Assembly: GCF_021228125.1 (NCBI RefSeq)
Contig: NZ_JAJQQS010000007.1
Span: 62,001-126,000, forward strand
Source: Streptomyces albireticuli
GTDB lineage: Bacteria; Actinomycetota; Actinomycetes; Streptomycetales; Streptomycetaceae
DNA: 64,000 nucleotides
Reading direction: 5' to 3'
Shown: in pieces, positions 44,321-54,527 of the stretch
Numbering within the stretch: the first letter of the stretch is position 1
Layout: each line of letters opens with the position of its first letter
The notes under the pieces: generated by a model
The model's database searches: none
What the model saw: only the letters and a program-made list of their open reading frames with translations
Told to the model about the DNA's origin: nothing
Program-made: the position numbers and the translations under genes

Positions 44321-45942
44321 AGGACGGCGTGAACGGCGTGGCACTCGCCGTCTTCATCTTCTTCTTCCTCGTCGTCACCGTCATGGGCTTCGTCGCCTCG
44401 AAGTGGCGGCGCGCCGAGAACGCGGACAGCCTCGACGAGTGGGGCCTCGGCGGCCGGTCCTTCGGGACGTGGGTGACGTGGTTCCTGCTGGGCGGGGACC
44501 TCTACACCGCGTATACGTTCGTGGCCGTCCCGGCGGCCATCTACGCGGGCGGCGCCGCCGGCTTCTTCGCGGTGCCGTACACGATCCTCTGTTACCCGCT
44601 CGTCTTCACCTTCCTGCCCCGGCTCTGGTCGGTCTCGCACAAGCACGGCTACGTGACCTCCTCGGACTTCGTCCGCGGCCGGTTCGGGTCCAAGGGCCTG
44701 TCGCTGGCGCTCGCGCTCACCGGCATCCTCGCGACGATGCCCTACATAGCCCTCCAGCTCGTCGGCATCCAGGCGGTGCTGGACGTCCTCGGCGTGGGCG
44801 GCGGCTCGAACTGGTTTATGAAGGACCTGCCGCTGCTGATCGCGTTCGGTGTGCTCGCGGCGTACACCTACTCCTCCGGGCTGCGGGCCCCGGCGCTGAT
44901 CGCGTTCGTCAAGGACGCCCTGATCTACATCGTGATCATCGTCGCGATCATCTACATCCCGATCCGGCTGGGCGGCTTCGACCACATCTTCAGCGCGGCG
45001 GGCGACGCCTTCGCCGTGCAGAACCCGGAGACGGGCAAGCCGCGCGGCTCCCTGGTGAGCGGACCGGACGCGCAGTGGGCGTACGCGACGCTCGCGCTGG
45101 GTTCCGCGATGGCGCTCTTCCTCTACCCCCACTCGGTGACGGCGGTTCTCTCCAGCAAAGGCCGCAACGTCATCCGCCGGAACACCACCATCCTGCCGCT
45201 GTACTCGCTGATGCTCGGGCTGCTGGCGATGCTCGGCTTCATGGCGATCGCCGCCGGGATCAAGGTCAGGAACGGGCAGCTCGCCATCCCTCAGCTGTTC
45301 GAGAACATGTTCCCGGACTGGTTCACGGGCGTGGCCTTCGCCGCCATCGGCATCGGCGCCCTGGTGCCGGCCGCGATCATGTCCATCGCCGCCGCGAACC
45401 TTTTCACCCGCAACATCTACAAGGACTTCATCAAGCCGGACGCCTCGCCCGAGCACGAGGCGAAGGTCTCCAAGCTCGCCTCGCTCCTGGTGAAGGTCGG
45501 CGCGCTGGTGTTCGTCCTGACCATGGACAAGACGGTCGCGATCAATTTCCAGCTGCTGGGTGGCATCTGGATCCTCCAGACCGTGCCCGCCCTCGTGGGC
45601 GGCCTCTTCACCCGCTGGTTCCACCGCTGGGCACTGCTCGGCGGCTGGGTGGCCGGCATGGCGTACGGCACCTGGCGGGCGTACGACACGCCGAGCGCCA
45701 CCCAGGATCATTTCGGGAATACCAATCTGATCCCCCTTATCGGCGAAAAGGGCTATATCGGGCTGACCGCCTTCGCGCTCAATGTGATCGTGGTCATCGT
45801 CCTGACCTTCGCCCTCAAGGCCCTCCGCGCCCCCGACGGCGTGGACGAGACCAGCGCCGCGGACTACACCGCGGACGCCGGCGACCCGGGGGTCCGGCAG
45901 GAGCTCCCGCCGGCCACCGCAGGCGCCCCGGGCGGCCACTAG
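44317..45942 (+). CDS. sodium:solute symporter family transporter
   Basis: 541 residues with about thirteen helices of the SSS family. Helix 1 is preceded by a short outside N-terminus, and GLGGRSFGTWVTWFLLGGDLY is the conserved segment of monocarboxylate-type members such as MctC. The substrate may be a short organic acid; not provable here. Translationally coupled to the small upstream membrane protein. Confidence 0.9.
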   Translation: MKDGVNGVALAVFIFFFLVVTVMGFVASKWRRAENADSLDEWGLGGRSFGTWVTWFLLGGDLYTAYTFVAVPAAIYAGGAAGFFAVPYTILCYPLVFTFLPRLWSVSHKHGYVTSSDFVRGRFGSKGLSLALALTGILATMPYIALQLVGIQAVLDVLGVGGGSNWFMKDLPLLIAFGVLAAYTYSSGLRAPALIAFVKDALIYIVIIVAIIYIPIRLGGFDHIFSAAGDAFAVQNPETGKPRGSLVSGPDAQWAYATLALGSAMALFLYPHSVTAVLSSKGRNVIRRNTTILPLYSLMLGLLAMLGFMAIAAGIKVRNGQLAIPQLFENMFPDWFTGVAFAAIGIGALVPAAIMSIAAANLFTRNIYKDFIKPDASPEHEAKVSKLASLLVKVGALVFVLTMDKTVAINFQLLGGIWILQTVPALVGGLFTRWFHRWALLGGWVAGMAYGTWRAYDTPSATQDHFGNTNLIPLIGEKGYIGLTAFALNVIVVIVLTFALKALRAPDGVDETSAADYTADAGDPGVRQELPPATAGAPGGH

Positions 45943-45957
45943 GAGCCCCCGGAGGAC

Positions 45958-45984
45958 CCCGCCGGACCCGGCCGGTCCGGCGGG
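45958..45984 (+). terminator. hairpin terminator after the symporter
   Basis: Stem CCCGCCGGAC / GTCCGGCGGG of ten pairs with a seven-base loop, 15 bp after the stop codon. Confidence 0.75.
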
Positions 45985-46139
45985 CCCCGACAGGGCCCCA
46001 CAGGGCCGTCGCACCCCCTCGCAGGGGCGCGGCGGCCCTCTCTCGCGCCCGGCGCCAAGGCCCGGAATCCCGGGCCCTGTTAGCACATTCCGACCCGCGC
46101 GATTACCGCGTGACACAACATGTGGTGGTGCGTGCGGGA

Positions 46140-46290
46140 GCCAGCACTAGATGTATGCTCGTCCTCGCTGTCGTCGCAGGGGAATCCGGTGGAAATCCGG
46201 AACTGTCCCGCAACGGTGCATGTATGCCGTAATGACGCATGCAGGAGTCCGAGTACCTGCCGACAGCACGCCCACCGCCGAGCCCCCGCT
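46140..46290 (+). promoter_or_regulatory. cobalamin (B12) riboswitch upstream of nrdAB
   Basis: The leader contains the core GGGGAATCCGGTGGAAATCC (46180-46199) followed by GGAACTGTCCCGCAACGGTG, which corresponds to the conserved CCGCCACTG-type B12 box region, and the later GCAGGAGTCCGAGTACCTGC arm. Edges are approximate. It lies about 150 bases upstream of the nrdA start. In S. coelicolor a B12 riboswitch turns off class Ia nrdAB when the B12-dependent class II enzyme can work. Confidence 0.85.
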
Positions 46291-46434
46291 CGTCACCGGG
46301 CGTTTTGCATTCGTCCGGGCCTCGCGGGTTGGGTCGATGGACGCTACGAGCATGCCCTGGTGCTGTCAGGCATGCCCGTACGCGCCCGTCGCGCGCCACC
46401 CGCCCGGCCCCCTGCCGAGCGAGGGAGAGCCTCA

Positions 46435-48813
46435 GTGACCATCGCGCCCGCCGATCCGGTCTCAGCGTCCGCGGAAGCGACCGGCGGCCCCGGGACCGCG
46501 CTGCTGCGCACCCTGACCGACCTCACCGCCGATCTGCCCGCCACCGACCCCGGAAAGGTCGCCGCCGCCGCGCTGCGCGGCCGCCACCCGGGTTCGGACG
46601 AGGCCGAGCTGCGGTCCCTGGCCACCGAGGCCGCGGCCGGCCTGATCTCCGAGGAGCCCCAGTACTCCCGGCTCGCCGCCCGGCTGCTGACCCGCGCGAT
46701 CGCCGACGAGGCGGCCGGGCAGGGCGCGACCTCCTTCTCCGCCTCCGTCGAGGTGGGCCACCGCGAGGGCCTGATCGCCGACGAGACGGCCGCCTTCGTG
46801 CGCGCCCACGCCGCGCGCCTGGACGCCCTCGTCGAGCGGGCGCTGACCGACGGCGCGGACGACCGCTTCGGCTACTTCGGCCTGCGCACCCTGCACAGCC
46901 GCTACCTGCTGCGCCACCCGATCACCCGGCAGGTCGTCGAGACCCCGCAGCACTTCCTGCTGCGCGTGGCCTGCGGCCTGGCCGAGGACCACTCGGAGCG
47001 CGCCCTGGACGACGTGGCCGAGCTGTACGGGCTGACCAGCACCCTCTCGTACCTCCCCTCCTCGCCCACGCTCTTCAACTCCGGCACCCGCCACCCGCAG
47101 ATGTCGTCCTGCTACCTGCTGGACTCCCCGCTGGACGAGCTGGACTCGATCTACGACCGCTACCACCAGGTGGCCCGGCTGTCGAAGCACGCCGGCGGCA
47201 TCGGCCTGTCGTACTCGCGCATCCGCTCCCGCGGCTCGCTGATCCGCGGCACCAACGGCCACTCCAACGGCATCGTGCCGTTCCTGCGCACGCTCGACGC
47301 CTCCGTCGCCGCCGTCAACCAGGGCGGCCGGCGCAAGGGCGCGGCCTGCGTCTATCTGGAGACCTGGCACGCGGACATCGAGGAGTTCCTGGAGCTCCGC
47401 GACAACACCGGTGAGGAGGCCCGCCGCACGCACAACCTCAACACCGCGCACTGGATCCCGGACGAGTTCATGCGCCGCGTCGAGGCCGACGCCGACTGGT
47501 CGCTGTTCTCCCCGGCCGACACGCCCGAGCTGGTCGACCTGTGGGGCGACGAGTTCGACGCCGCCTACCGCAAGGCCGAGGCCGACGGCAAGGCCGTCAA
47601 GACCATCCCGGCCCGCGTGCTGTACTCCCGGATGATGCGCACCCTCGCGCAGACCGGCAACGGCTGGATGACCTTCAAGGACGCGTCCAACCGCACCGCG
47701 AACCAGACCGCCGAGCCCGGCAAGGTCGTCCACTCCTCGAACCTCTGCACCGAGATCCTCGAGGTCACCGACGACGGCGAGACGGCCGTCTGCAACCTCG
47801 GCTCGGTCAACCTCGCCGCCCACCTGGGCACCGACGGCGAGATGGACTGGGAGAAGCTCGACCGTACGGTCCGTACGGCCGTGACGTTCCTCGACCGCGT
47901 CGTGGACATCAACTTCTACCCGACCGAGCAGGCCGGCAACTCCAACAGCCGCTGGCGCCCGGTGGGCCTGGGCCTCATGGGTCTCCAGGACGTCTTCTTC
48001 CGGCTGCGGATGCCCTTCGACTCGCCGCAGGCGAAGGAGCTGTCCACCCGGATCTCCGAGCGCATCATGCTCGCGGCGTACGAGGCGTCCGCCGACCTCG
48101 CCGAGCGGCACGGCCCGCACCCGGCCTGGTCCGCGACCCGCACCGCGCGCGGCGTGCTGCACCCGGACCACTACCCGAACGCCGAGCAGCGCTGGGCCGA
48201 CCGCTGGGACGCCCTGCGCGCCCGCATCGCCCAGGTCGGCATGCGCAACTCGCTGCTGCTGGCCATCGCGCCGACGGCCACCATCGCCTCGATCGCGGGC
48301 GTGTACGAGTGCATCGAGCCGCAGGTCTCCAACCTCTTCAAGCGCGAGACCCTCAGCGGTGAGTTCCTCCAGGTCAACACCTACCTGGTGGAGGACCTGA
48401 AGAAGCTCGGCGTCTGGGACCGCACCACGCGGGACGCGATGACCGACGCCAACGGCTCGATCCAGGACATGAACTGGATCCCGCAGGAGGTGCGCGACCT
48501 CTACCGCACCGCCTGGGAGATCCCGCAGCGCGCCCTGATCGACATGGCCGCGGCCCGTACGCCGTACCTGGACCAGAGCCAGTCGCTGAACCTCTTCATG
48601 GCCTCGCCCACCATCGGCAAGCTCAGCTCGATGTACGCGTACGCCTGGAAGCAGGGCATCAAGACGACGTACTACCTGCGCTCGCGCCCGGCGACCCGGA
48701 TCGCCCGCTCGGCCTCCGCCGCCGCCACCATCCCCGTCCAGCAGGCCACCCCGGACGCCGACGCCGTCGCCTGCTCCCTTGAGAACCCCGAGTCCTGCGA
48801 GGCGTGCCAGTAA
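46435..48813 (+). CDS. nrdA: class Ia ribonucleotide reductase, alpha subunit
   Basis: 792 residues. Catalytic Cys residues are in MSSCYLLDS and SSNLCTEI; the C-terminal relay pair is ESCEACQ; the radical-transfer tyrosines are in TTYYLRSR. The enzyme makes deoxyribonucleotides with NrdB. At the N-terminus only the second half of an ATP-cone is recognisable (LISEEPQYSRLAARLL); the usual V-KRDG strand is not seen. GTG at 46435 is chosen for GAGGGAGAG upstream and the length. It is controlled by the B12 riboswitch. Confidence 0.95.
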   Translation: MTIAPADPVSASAEATGGPGTALLRTLTDLTADLPATDPGKVAAAALRGRHPGSDEAELRSLATEAAAGLISEEPQYSRLAARLLTRAIADEAAGQGATSFSASVEVGHREGLIADETAAFVRAHAARLDALVERALTDGADDRFGYFGLRTLHSRYLLRHPITRQVVETPQHFLLRVACGLAEDHSERALDDVAELYGLTSTLSYLPSSPTLFNSGTRHPQMSSCYLLDSPLDELDSIYDRYHQVARLSKHAGGIGLSYSRIRSRGSLIRGTNGHSNGIVPFLRTLDASVAAVNQGGRRKGAACVYLETWHADIEEFLELRDNTGEEARRTHNLNTAHWIPDEFMRRVEADADWSLFSPADTPELVDLWGDEFDAAYRKAEADGKAVKTIPARVLYSRMMRTLAQTGNGWMTFKDASNRTANQTAEPGKVVHSSNLCTEILEVTDDGETAVCNLGSVNLAAHLGTDGEMDWEKLDRTVRTAVTFLDRVVDINFYPTEQAGNSNSRWRPVGLGLMGLQDVFFRLRMPFDSPQAKELSTRISERIMLAAYEASADLAERHGPHPAWSATRTARGVLHPDHYPNAEQRWADRWDALRARIAQVGMRNSLLLAIAPTATIASIAGVYECIEPQVSNLFKRETLSGEFLQVNTYLVEDLKKLGVWDRTTRDAMTDANGSIQDMNWIPQEVRDLYRTAWEIPQRALIDMAAARTPYLDQSQSLNLFMASPTIGKLSSMYAYAWKQGIKTTYYLRSRPATRIARSASAAATIPVQQATPDADAVACSLENPESCEACQ

Positions 48814-49830
48814 ATGTCCACCGAACGCCAGAAGAATCTGCTCGACCCCGGCTTCGAGCTGACGCTGCGCCCCATGCGGTACCCGGACTTCTACGACCGC
48901 TACCGCGACGCGATCAAGAACACCTGGACCGTCGAGGAGGTCGACCTCCACTCGGACGTCGCCGACCTCGCCAAGCTGTCCCCGGGTGAGCAGCACATGA
49001 TCGGCCGCCTCGTCGCGTTCTTCGCGACCGGCGACTCGATCGTGTCGAACAACCTCGTGCTGACGCTGTACAAGCACATCAACTCCCCCGAGGCGCGGCT
49101 GTACCTGTCGCGGCAGCTGTTCGAGGAGGCCGTGCACGTCCAGTTCTATCTGACGCTGCTCGACACCTACCTCCCCGACCCGGAGGACCGCGCCGCCGCG
49201 TTCGACGCGGTGGAGAACATCCCCTCGATCCGCGAGAAGGCGCAGTTCTGCTTCAAGTGGATCAACGAGGTCGAGAAGCTGGAGCGCCTGGAGACGAAGG
49301 CCGACCGCCGTCGCTTCCTGCTCAACCTGATCTGCTTCGCGGCCTGCATCGAGGGCCTGTTCTTCTACGGCGCCTTCGCCTACGTGTACTGGTTCCGCAG
49401 CCGCGGCCTGCTGCACGGCCTGGCGACCGGCACCAACTGGGTCTTCCGTGACGAGTCCATGCACATGGACTTCGCGTTCTCCGTCGTGGACACCGTCCGC
49501 GAGGAGGAGCCGGACCTGTTCGACGACGAGCTCCGGCAGCAGGTCACCGACATGCTCAAGGAGGCCGTCGAGTGCGAGCTGCAGTTCGCCCGCGACCTGT
49601 GCGGTGACGGCCTGCCGGGCATGAACACCGAGTCCATGCGCGAGTACCTCCAGTGCGTCGCCGACCAGCGTCTGCAGCGCCTGGGCATCGCCCCGGTGTT
49701 CGGCTCGGAGAACCCTTTCTCCTTCATGGAGCTCCAGAACGTCCAGGAGCTGACCAACTTCTTCGAGCGCCGCTCGTCCGCGTACCAGGTGGCGGTCGAG
49801 GGTTCGGTGGGCTTCGACGAGGAGTTCTAG
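48814..49830 (+). CDS. nrdB: class Ia ribonucleotide reductase, beta (radical) subunit
   Basis: 338 residues. Diiron ligands lie in FEEAVHVQFY, whose spacing also places the radical Tyr four residues after the His, and in RDESMHMDF. It generates the tyrosyl radical for NrdA. The ATG follows the nrdA stop codon directly (TAAATG), so the two are translated together. No regulator gene follows; a terminator does. Confidence 0.96.
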   Translation: MSTERQKNLLDPGFELTLRPMRYPDFYDRYRDAIKNTWTVEEVDLHSDVADLAKLSPGEQHMIGRLVAFFATGDSIVSNNLVLTLYKHINSPEARLYLSRQLFEEAVHVQFYLTLLDTYLPDPEDRAAAFDAVENIPSIREKAQFCFKWINEVEKLERLETKADRRRFLLNLICFAACIEGLFFYGAFAYVYWFRSRGLLHGLATGTNWVFRDESMHMDFAFSVVDTVREEEPDLFDDELRQQVTDMLKEAVECELQFARDLCGDGLPGMNTESMREYLQCVADQRLQRLGIAPVFGSENPFSFMELQNVQELTNFFERRSSAYQVAVEGSVGFDEEF

Positions 49831-49850
49831 GACCTCGCGGCATCCGCCGT

Positions 49851-49883
49851 CCAGGCCCGTCCCCCGCCCGGGGGCGGGCCTGG
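49851..49883 (+). terminator. terminator between nrdB and converging gene
   Basis: Stem CCAGGCCCG / CGGGCCTGG of nine pairs with a GC-rich inner part, followed by a T-containing stretch, 20 bp after nrdB. Confidence 0.8.
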
Positions 49884-49897
49884 TCCCGTTTTCCGCG

Positions 49898-50545
49898 TCA
49901 GCGGCCGAGCTTGGTCACCGCCGTGGCCGTCGTCCTCTTGAAGGCGGGCACCGGGGCGTCGGCCCAGCCGCCCATCCGCCCCCACTGGACGACGGTGACC
50001 TTCGCGCCCGACCGGCCCACGGCGAACAGGTTGACGTCCCGGGACGACTGCGGATGCGCGGACCGCACCCCGTAGACGTGCGCGCCGTTCCCGGCGTTCA
50101 CCGCGCCGAGGTCGCGCGACTCCGCCTCGGCCCCCGGGTCCTCCGCCACGATCCGCTCGGCGCAGTGCCGGACCGACCGCTCCACCGCCCGCGCCAGGGC
50201 GGCGGCCCGGGCGGCGTCGGCGGCGGTGAGCGTCACCTGGGAGGCGCCCGTGTCCAGGTCGGTGTGGAAGCGCCGGTGGGCGGCCCGGCCCTCCATACCG
50301 GCGAGCACCCCGTCCTCGACACAGGGGACGCCTCCCTCGGGCAGGCCCGGCTCGACCGCCCCGGCCCGCCAGCCTCCCGGGTGCGGCGGCAGCTCCGACG
50401 GCTCCAGGAAGGCGGGCCCGGCGGCCCGTACGCCCTCGGCCCGGGCGATACCGGTGGTCGTCACGGCCAGGGTGACGGCGACGGCGGCGGCCAGGACACC
50501 GGCGGCGGGTCTGCCGGAACGGGCGCGGGCGGTACGAGCGGACAT
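49898..50545 (-). CDS. secreted protein of unknown function
   Basis: 215 residues. Signal sequence with ARSGRPAAGVLAAAVAV and cleavage near GIARAEG. The mature part has no recognised domain; two Cys (in GGVPCVED and SVRHCAERI) may pair. GGGGGAGG before ATG 50545 supports the start. Confidence 0.75.
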   Translation of the reverse strand: MSARTARARSGRPAAGVLAAAVAVTLAVTTTGIARAEGVRAAGPAFLEPSELPPHPGGWRAGAVEPGLPEGGVPCVEDGVLAGMEGRAAHRRFHTDLDTGASQVTLTAADAARAAALARAVERSVRHCAERIVAEDPGAEAESRDLGAVNAGNGAHVYGVRSAHPQSSRDVNLFAVGRSGAKVTVVQWGRMGGWADAPVPAFKRTTATAVTKLGR

Positions 50546-50748
50546 GGGTCCTCCCCCTGTCGTACGAGCACTGCGGGCACGGTACGGACGGCGCGGAAGC
50601 CGCCGTCCCCCACTGTTCCACCGCCCCTTCCCCGGCGTCCCGGAAAGCCGTTCACCCGCTCTGCCCATCCTGCGGCGCCCTTTTCGACGCATAGATGAAG
50701 GGTGAGGGTCCGGCCACGGGCCCGTGCGGAACGAACGGAAGGTGTGCC

Positions 50749-51177
50749 ATGGCGCGGTTCATGATGATCGTGAAGGCGAGCGAGGAGTCCGAGGCCGGTG
50801 TGATGCCGACCAAGGAGGAGATCTCCGAGATGGGCCGGTTCAACGAGCGGATGGCGGCCGCCGGGGTGATGCTCGCGGGCGAGGGCCTGCGGGAGTCCGC
50901 GGCGGGGGCCAGGGTGACGTTCTCGGCCGGCCGGCCGGTCGTGACCGAGGGCCCGTTCGCCGGGGCGGACCAGCTGGTCGCCGGCTTCTGGGTGATCCGG
51001 GCCGCGGATCTGGACGAGGCCCTGGAGTGGGCCCGGCAGGTGCCGTTCAAGGAGGGGGAGGTCGAGGTCCGCCGGATCTTCGAGCTGGAGGACTTCCCCG
51101 CCGACGTCCTCCCGCCGGAGGAGGCCGCCCGCGAGGAGGCCCTGCGCGAGGAGCTCCGGAGACGGGCGGAGGGCTGA
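50749..51177 (+). CDS. YCII-related (DGPF) domain protein
   Basis: 142 residues with the YCII-like fold: MARFMMIVKASEESEAG at the start and VTEGPFAGADQLVAGFWVI in the middle, the pattern of PhnB/DGPF-type proteins often paired with ECF sigma factors. No such sigma gene is adjacent. The function is unknown. The acidic, helical tail from residue 115 looks disordered. Confidence 0.85.
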   Translation: MARFMMIVKASEESEAGVMPTKEEISEMGRFNERMAAAGVMLAGEGLRESAAGARVTFSAGRPVVTEGPFAGADQLVAGFWVIRAADLDEALEWARQVPFKEGEVEVRRIFELEDFPADVLPPEEAAREEALREELRRRAEG

Positions 51178-51248
51178 CCCCCGGCCGGATACGCGTGAGC
51201 GCGCGCTCCAGCGGGGAGCGCGCGCTCGTACGGGCCAGGGCGGGGCCG

Positions 51249-51878
51249 TCAGTCGTTGGCGACGACGGGGTAGCGGGGCGTGCCCTCGGCCATCTGCTTC
51301 AGGGCGTCCTTGCGGTCGCGCTTGGAGAGGCGGTCGATGTAGAGCCGGCCGTAGAGGTGGTCGGTCTCGTGCTGGAGGCAGCGGGCGAAGTAGCCGGTGC
51401 CCTCGACGCGGATGGGGTTGCCCTCGGCGTCCTGGCCGCGCACGACGGCGTAGTCGGGGCGGGCCAGCGAGGCGTAGGCGGTCGGGACCGACAGGCAGCC
51501 CTCGTTGGAGTCGTCGAGCAGGCGGTACTCGGCCGGCAGCTCCTCCAGGACGGGGTTGCAGACCGTGCCGACGTGGCGGACGCCCTCGTCGTCCATGCAG
51601 TCGTAGACGAAGACCTTCAGATCGACACCGATCTGGTTGGCCGCGAGGCCGACGCCCTCCGCCGTGCGCTGGCTGGCGAACATGTCGTCGACGAGCTGGG
51701 CGAGCTCGGCGTCGAAGGACGTGACGTCCTTGCACTCCCGGTGCAGCACCGGGTTGCCCACGACCGTGATCGGGCGGGACGTGCCGCGCTCGCGGTGCGC
51801 GAGCTCGCGCTCCTCGCAGTCCTCGGTGTCCACGATGAACTCGTCGTTCACCGGCTGGTCGGTCTCGTGCTGCGCCAT
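51249..51878 (-). CDS. def: peptide deformylase
   Basis: 209 residues. The three family motifs are complete: [18 protein letters not shown] (Cys metal ligand) and QHETDHLYG (HExxH). It removes the formyl group from nascent proteins. A 35-residue acidic N-terminal extension precedes the usual start of the fold at about [14 protein letters not shown] at 51878 is used. Confidence 0.95.
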   Translation of the reverse strand: MAQHETDQPVNDEFIVDTEDCEERELAHRERGTSRPITVVGNPVLHRECKDVTSFDAELAQLVDDMFASQRTAEGVGLAANQIGVDLKVFVYDCMDDEGVRHVGTVCNPVLEELPAEYRLLDDSNEGCLSVPTAYASLARPDYAVVRGQDAEGNPIRVEGTGYFARCLQHETDHLYGRLYIDRLSKRDRKDALKQMAEGTPRYPVVAND

Positions 51879-51948
51879 GTCCGCCGTTATGCCTCTCTCA
51901 GAATCCAAAAGGATGCCTGTACAGGGTAAGGGCGGCCGCCTCCGAGGG

Positions 51949-52935
51949 TCAGCAGACCTCTTCGAGATCGCGCCACTCGCGCGTATCGGGGCTGTCCGCG
52001 ACCCAGCCGTCCAGCAGGCCCCGGACCAGCCCGGCGGGCGCCGCGATGCCGCACTCGCGCTCGGGCACCCACAGCGAGCCGGAGCCGGCCGTGCGGTGGC
52101 CCAGCGGGCCGGGGTGGCCGGGCTCGCTGTGGTCGTGCGGGTCGAGGTGCTCGCCGTCGCCCTCGTCGCTGGGCATCCGGCTCTCGGAGCACGTGCGGCA
52201 CAGCAGCCGCACGGACGAGGACCAGTCCTCGGCGGCGAAGCCGGCGTCGGCCGCGAGCCGCTCCAGGGCGTCCCGGTCGGCCTCGGTCGCCGCCTCCAGC
52301 AGGACGACCCAGGTGGGGACGGGTGACGGGGCCCACAGCTCGATCTCGTCGAAGACGGGGTAGGACGGGCCGGCGGCCGTGACGCGCTCGCCGTGCGGGA
52401 CGCCGTCGTGCAGCACGACCTCGCCCCAGCGGCGCCCGGAGGACGGCAGCGGGATGGAGAGCACCTCCATGCGCGCCGGGTCCAGCCTGCGGCCCCACAC
52501 GACCTCCGCCTCGCCCTCCGGGGAGAGCCTGACGGCCGCGCTGCCCAGCTCCATGCCCACCGGCTCACCGGCCGGGCCGCCCTCGCCGGGCACCCGCAGG
52601 CCGTACGCCTGCCAGGCGCGGCGGGCCAGCGGCCAGTCCTGGAGCGCGGTGGCGGCGATGCCGACGTTCCACCAGTCCGGGGCGCCGGCCTCGCGGTCCA
52701 GCAGGGCCACGGCGCGCAGCCCGGCGGCGCGGGCCTGCTCCCAGTCGTGCCGGAACTTGTGCAGCAGAGCGAGGTTGAACCACGACTCCGACAGCCATGG
52801 CTCCATGTCGGCCGCCCTGGTCAGCAGCGCGCCCGCGTCCTCGTACCGGCCGTCGCCGATCAAAGTGAAAGCGCGGTCGGTGGCCTGCCGCCACGAGGCG
52901 GAAGGCCGATGCCGTACCTTGCCGAAGATCCTCAC
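51949..52935 (-). CDS. tetratricopeptide-repeat protein
   Basis: 328 residues. Helical TPR-like units cover about 15-110 ([37 protein letters not shown]). The C-terminal part is of mixed strand type with a Cys pair CRTCSES and His-rich [12 protein letters not shown], possibly a metal site. Function unknown. GTG at 52935 ([15 protein letters not shown]) is used. It is upstream of def on the same strand. Confidence 0.8.
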   Translation of the reverse strand: MRIFGKVRHRPSASWRQATDRAFTLIGDGRYEDAGALLTRAADMEPWLSESWFNLALLHKFRHDWEQARAAGLRAVALLDREAGAPDWWNVGIAATALQDWPLARRAWQAYGLRVPGEGGPAGEPVGMELGSAAVRLSPEGEAEVVWGRRLDPARMEVLSIPLPSSGRRWGEVVLHDGVPHGERVTAAGPSYPVFDEIELWAPSPVPTWVVLLEAATEADRDALERLAADAGFAAEDWSSSVRLLCRTCSESRMPSDEGDGEHLDPHDHSEPGHPGPLGHRTAGSGSLWVPERECGIAAPAGLVRGLLDGWVADSPDTREWRDLEEVC

Positions 52936-53180
52936 GATTCCCGCCTGCCGGTTTCTGCGTGCGACCACGCCGGATGTCCCAGGTGACGGCCGCCGTCCTC
53001 CCTGACGGACAACCTGCCACATCTCACTCGCTCCGGGAAGCTGCGCCTACCGTTCCTCCTTGCCGACGGTCGCGCGCCCGACACCCCCCGAAGACCGCGT
53101 TCTGCGTTCTGCATGCCGTTTTCTTCGTGCTCTTCGCATCCAACCATGCCCCTTTGGACGCCCGCTCATTACCCGTGGGT

Positions 53181-54527
53181 TCAGCCCCCTACTCCGGTTT
53201 TGCCCGGACTCTTACGGGCGGGCCCGCGGGCCGGGCCCCAGGAGTCGGGGCCACGGGCGAGGACCCGGCCGAGGGCCTCCACCACCTGCGGATCGTGCTC
53301 GTGGGCGGTGGCCAGGCGCAGCCGTTCCAGCGCGAGCAGCGGGCCGACCGCCCGGTCACCGGTCAGGTCCTCGAAGGCGTTGACGGTGCGCACGATACGG
53401 GCGGCGAGCGGCTGCTCACGGTACGGATCGGCCTGGCGCTCCACGACGACCGCGACCTCGGCGGGCACCCCGGTCTGGCGGACCACGGCGCCGCCCAGCA
53501 GGGCGATCCGGCGGCGCTCCGCGGGCGGCAGCGGCTCGGTGGCCCCGGCGGGCACGGGGTCGACGAGCGAGAGCTGGCCGATGTCGTGCATGAGCGCCGC
53601 GTACTCCAGAACGGTGAGGTCGGGCGCGCGCAGGCCCAGCTCGCGCCCGGTGGCCCGGCTCAGGGCGGCGACCCGGCGGGCGTGGCCGGGCCGGGTGTGC
53701 CCGGCGATCTCGGTGGAGCGGGCCAGGGAGGCGATCGTCTGGTGGCAGGTGGCGCGGACGGCCGACCAGCGGCGGAAGGACAGCTGGGCGAGCAGCAGCG
53801 GCAGGCAGAAGACGGGCAGGGCCCAGAGGCCGGCGACGGCCACGGCGAGGGCCATCACGGTGCCGGTGGCGCAGACGGCGCCGCCGATGCCGGGCAGGGC
53901 GCGCAGCTCGTCGCGGAGGGCCGGGCCGTAGGGGCCGCCGGTGCGGGCCCGGCCGAGGGCGGCGGCGAGCACGGCGTCGCAGAGGGCGGTGAGGGCGAGC
54001 AGGAGCAGCAGGAACGGGGCGTAGTACGGGCCGTGGCCGATCCACCGGTCGAGGGCGCCGGAGTGGTGCAGGGGCTGGAAGCAGGTGGCGGCGAAGCCGG
54101 TGGTCAGCAGGCGGCGGGCGAGGTGGTCGCGGGCGGGCGGGCGGCCGAGGGCGCCGGTGAGGGTGGCGGCGAGGACGACGGCGACGACCTGGGCGGGGCC
54201 GGGTGCGGCGGGTGCCCCGGCGACCTCGCCCAGCAGGGCGTAGGCGAGGCCGCCCGCGGCCCCGACGGGCGCGGTGTCGCGGGCCTCGACGGTGGCGGGG
54301 TGGCGGCGCCGGGCCGCCTCGCCGAGGGCGATCAGCACGCCGAAGGCGAGGGCGACGCGGGGCTGGGCGAGGCCGTGCCAGGCGGTCCAGCCGAGGCCGG
54401 TCAGGGCGAGCGCCGCGGCGGCGGCGCGCAGCCGGCGGGCGGTGCGGGCGCCGGGACGGGCGCCCGGCCGGCGCTCCGCGTGGCCGCGTGGGCCGGGCGG
54501 TGCCCCCGGGTACGGGGCGGCGGTCAT
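53181..54527 (-). CDS. membrane protein with degenerate HD domain
   Basis: 448 residues. Six or more hydrophobic segments fill about 30-245; a cytoplasmic HD domain follows with MHDIGQLSLVDP, but the HHE and DGxGYP loops of true HD-GYP domains are missing. Its start overlaps the stop of the upstream HD-GYP gene by four bases (ATGA), so the two are co-translated. It may be a regulatory partner instead of an active phosphodiesterase. Confidence 0.85.
   Translation of the reverse strand: MTAAPYPGAPPGPRGHAERRPGARPGARTARRLRAAAAALALTGLGWTAWHGLAQPRVALAFGVLIALGEAARRRHPATVEARDTAPVGAAGGLAYALLGEVAGAPAAPGPAQVVAVVLAATLTGALGRPPARDHLARRLLTTGFAATCFQPLHHSGALDRWIGHGPYYAPFLLLLLALTALCDAVLAAALGRARTGGPYGPALRDELRALPGIGGAVCATGTVMALAVAVAGLWALPVFCLPLLLAQLSFRRWSAVRATCHQTIASLARSTEIAGHTRPGHARRVAALSRATGRELGLRAPDLTVLEYAALMHDIGQLSLVDPVPAGATEPLPPAERRRIALLGGAVVRQTGVPAEVAVVVERQADPYREQPLAARIVRTVNAFEDLTGDRAVGPLLALERLRLATAHEHDPQVVEALGRVLARGPDSWGPARGPARKSPGKTGVGG

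Noticed and set aside
46462-49464. Reverse frame of 1000 codons opposite nrdAB
   Set aside because: Composition is the mirror of the nrd genes and no domain is visible.
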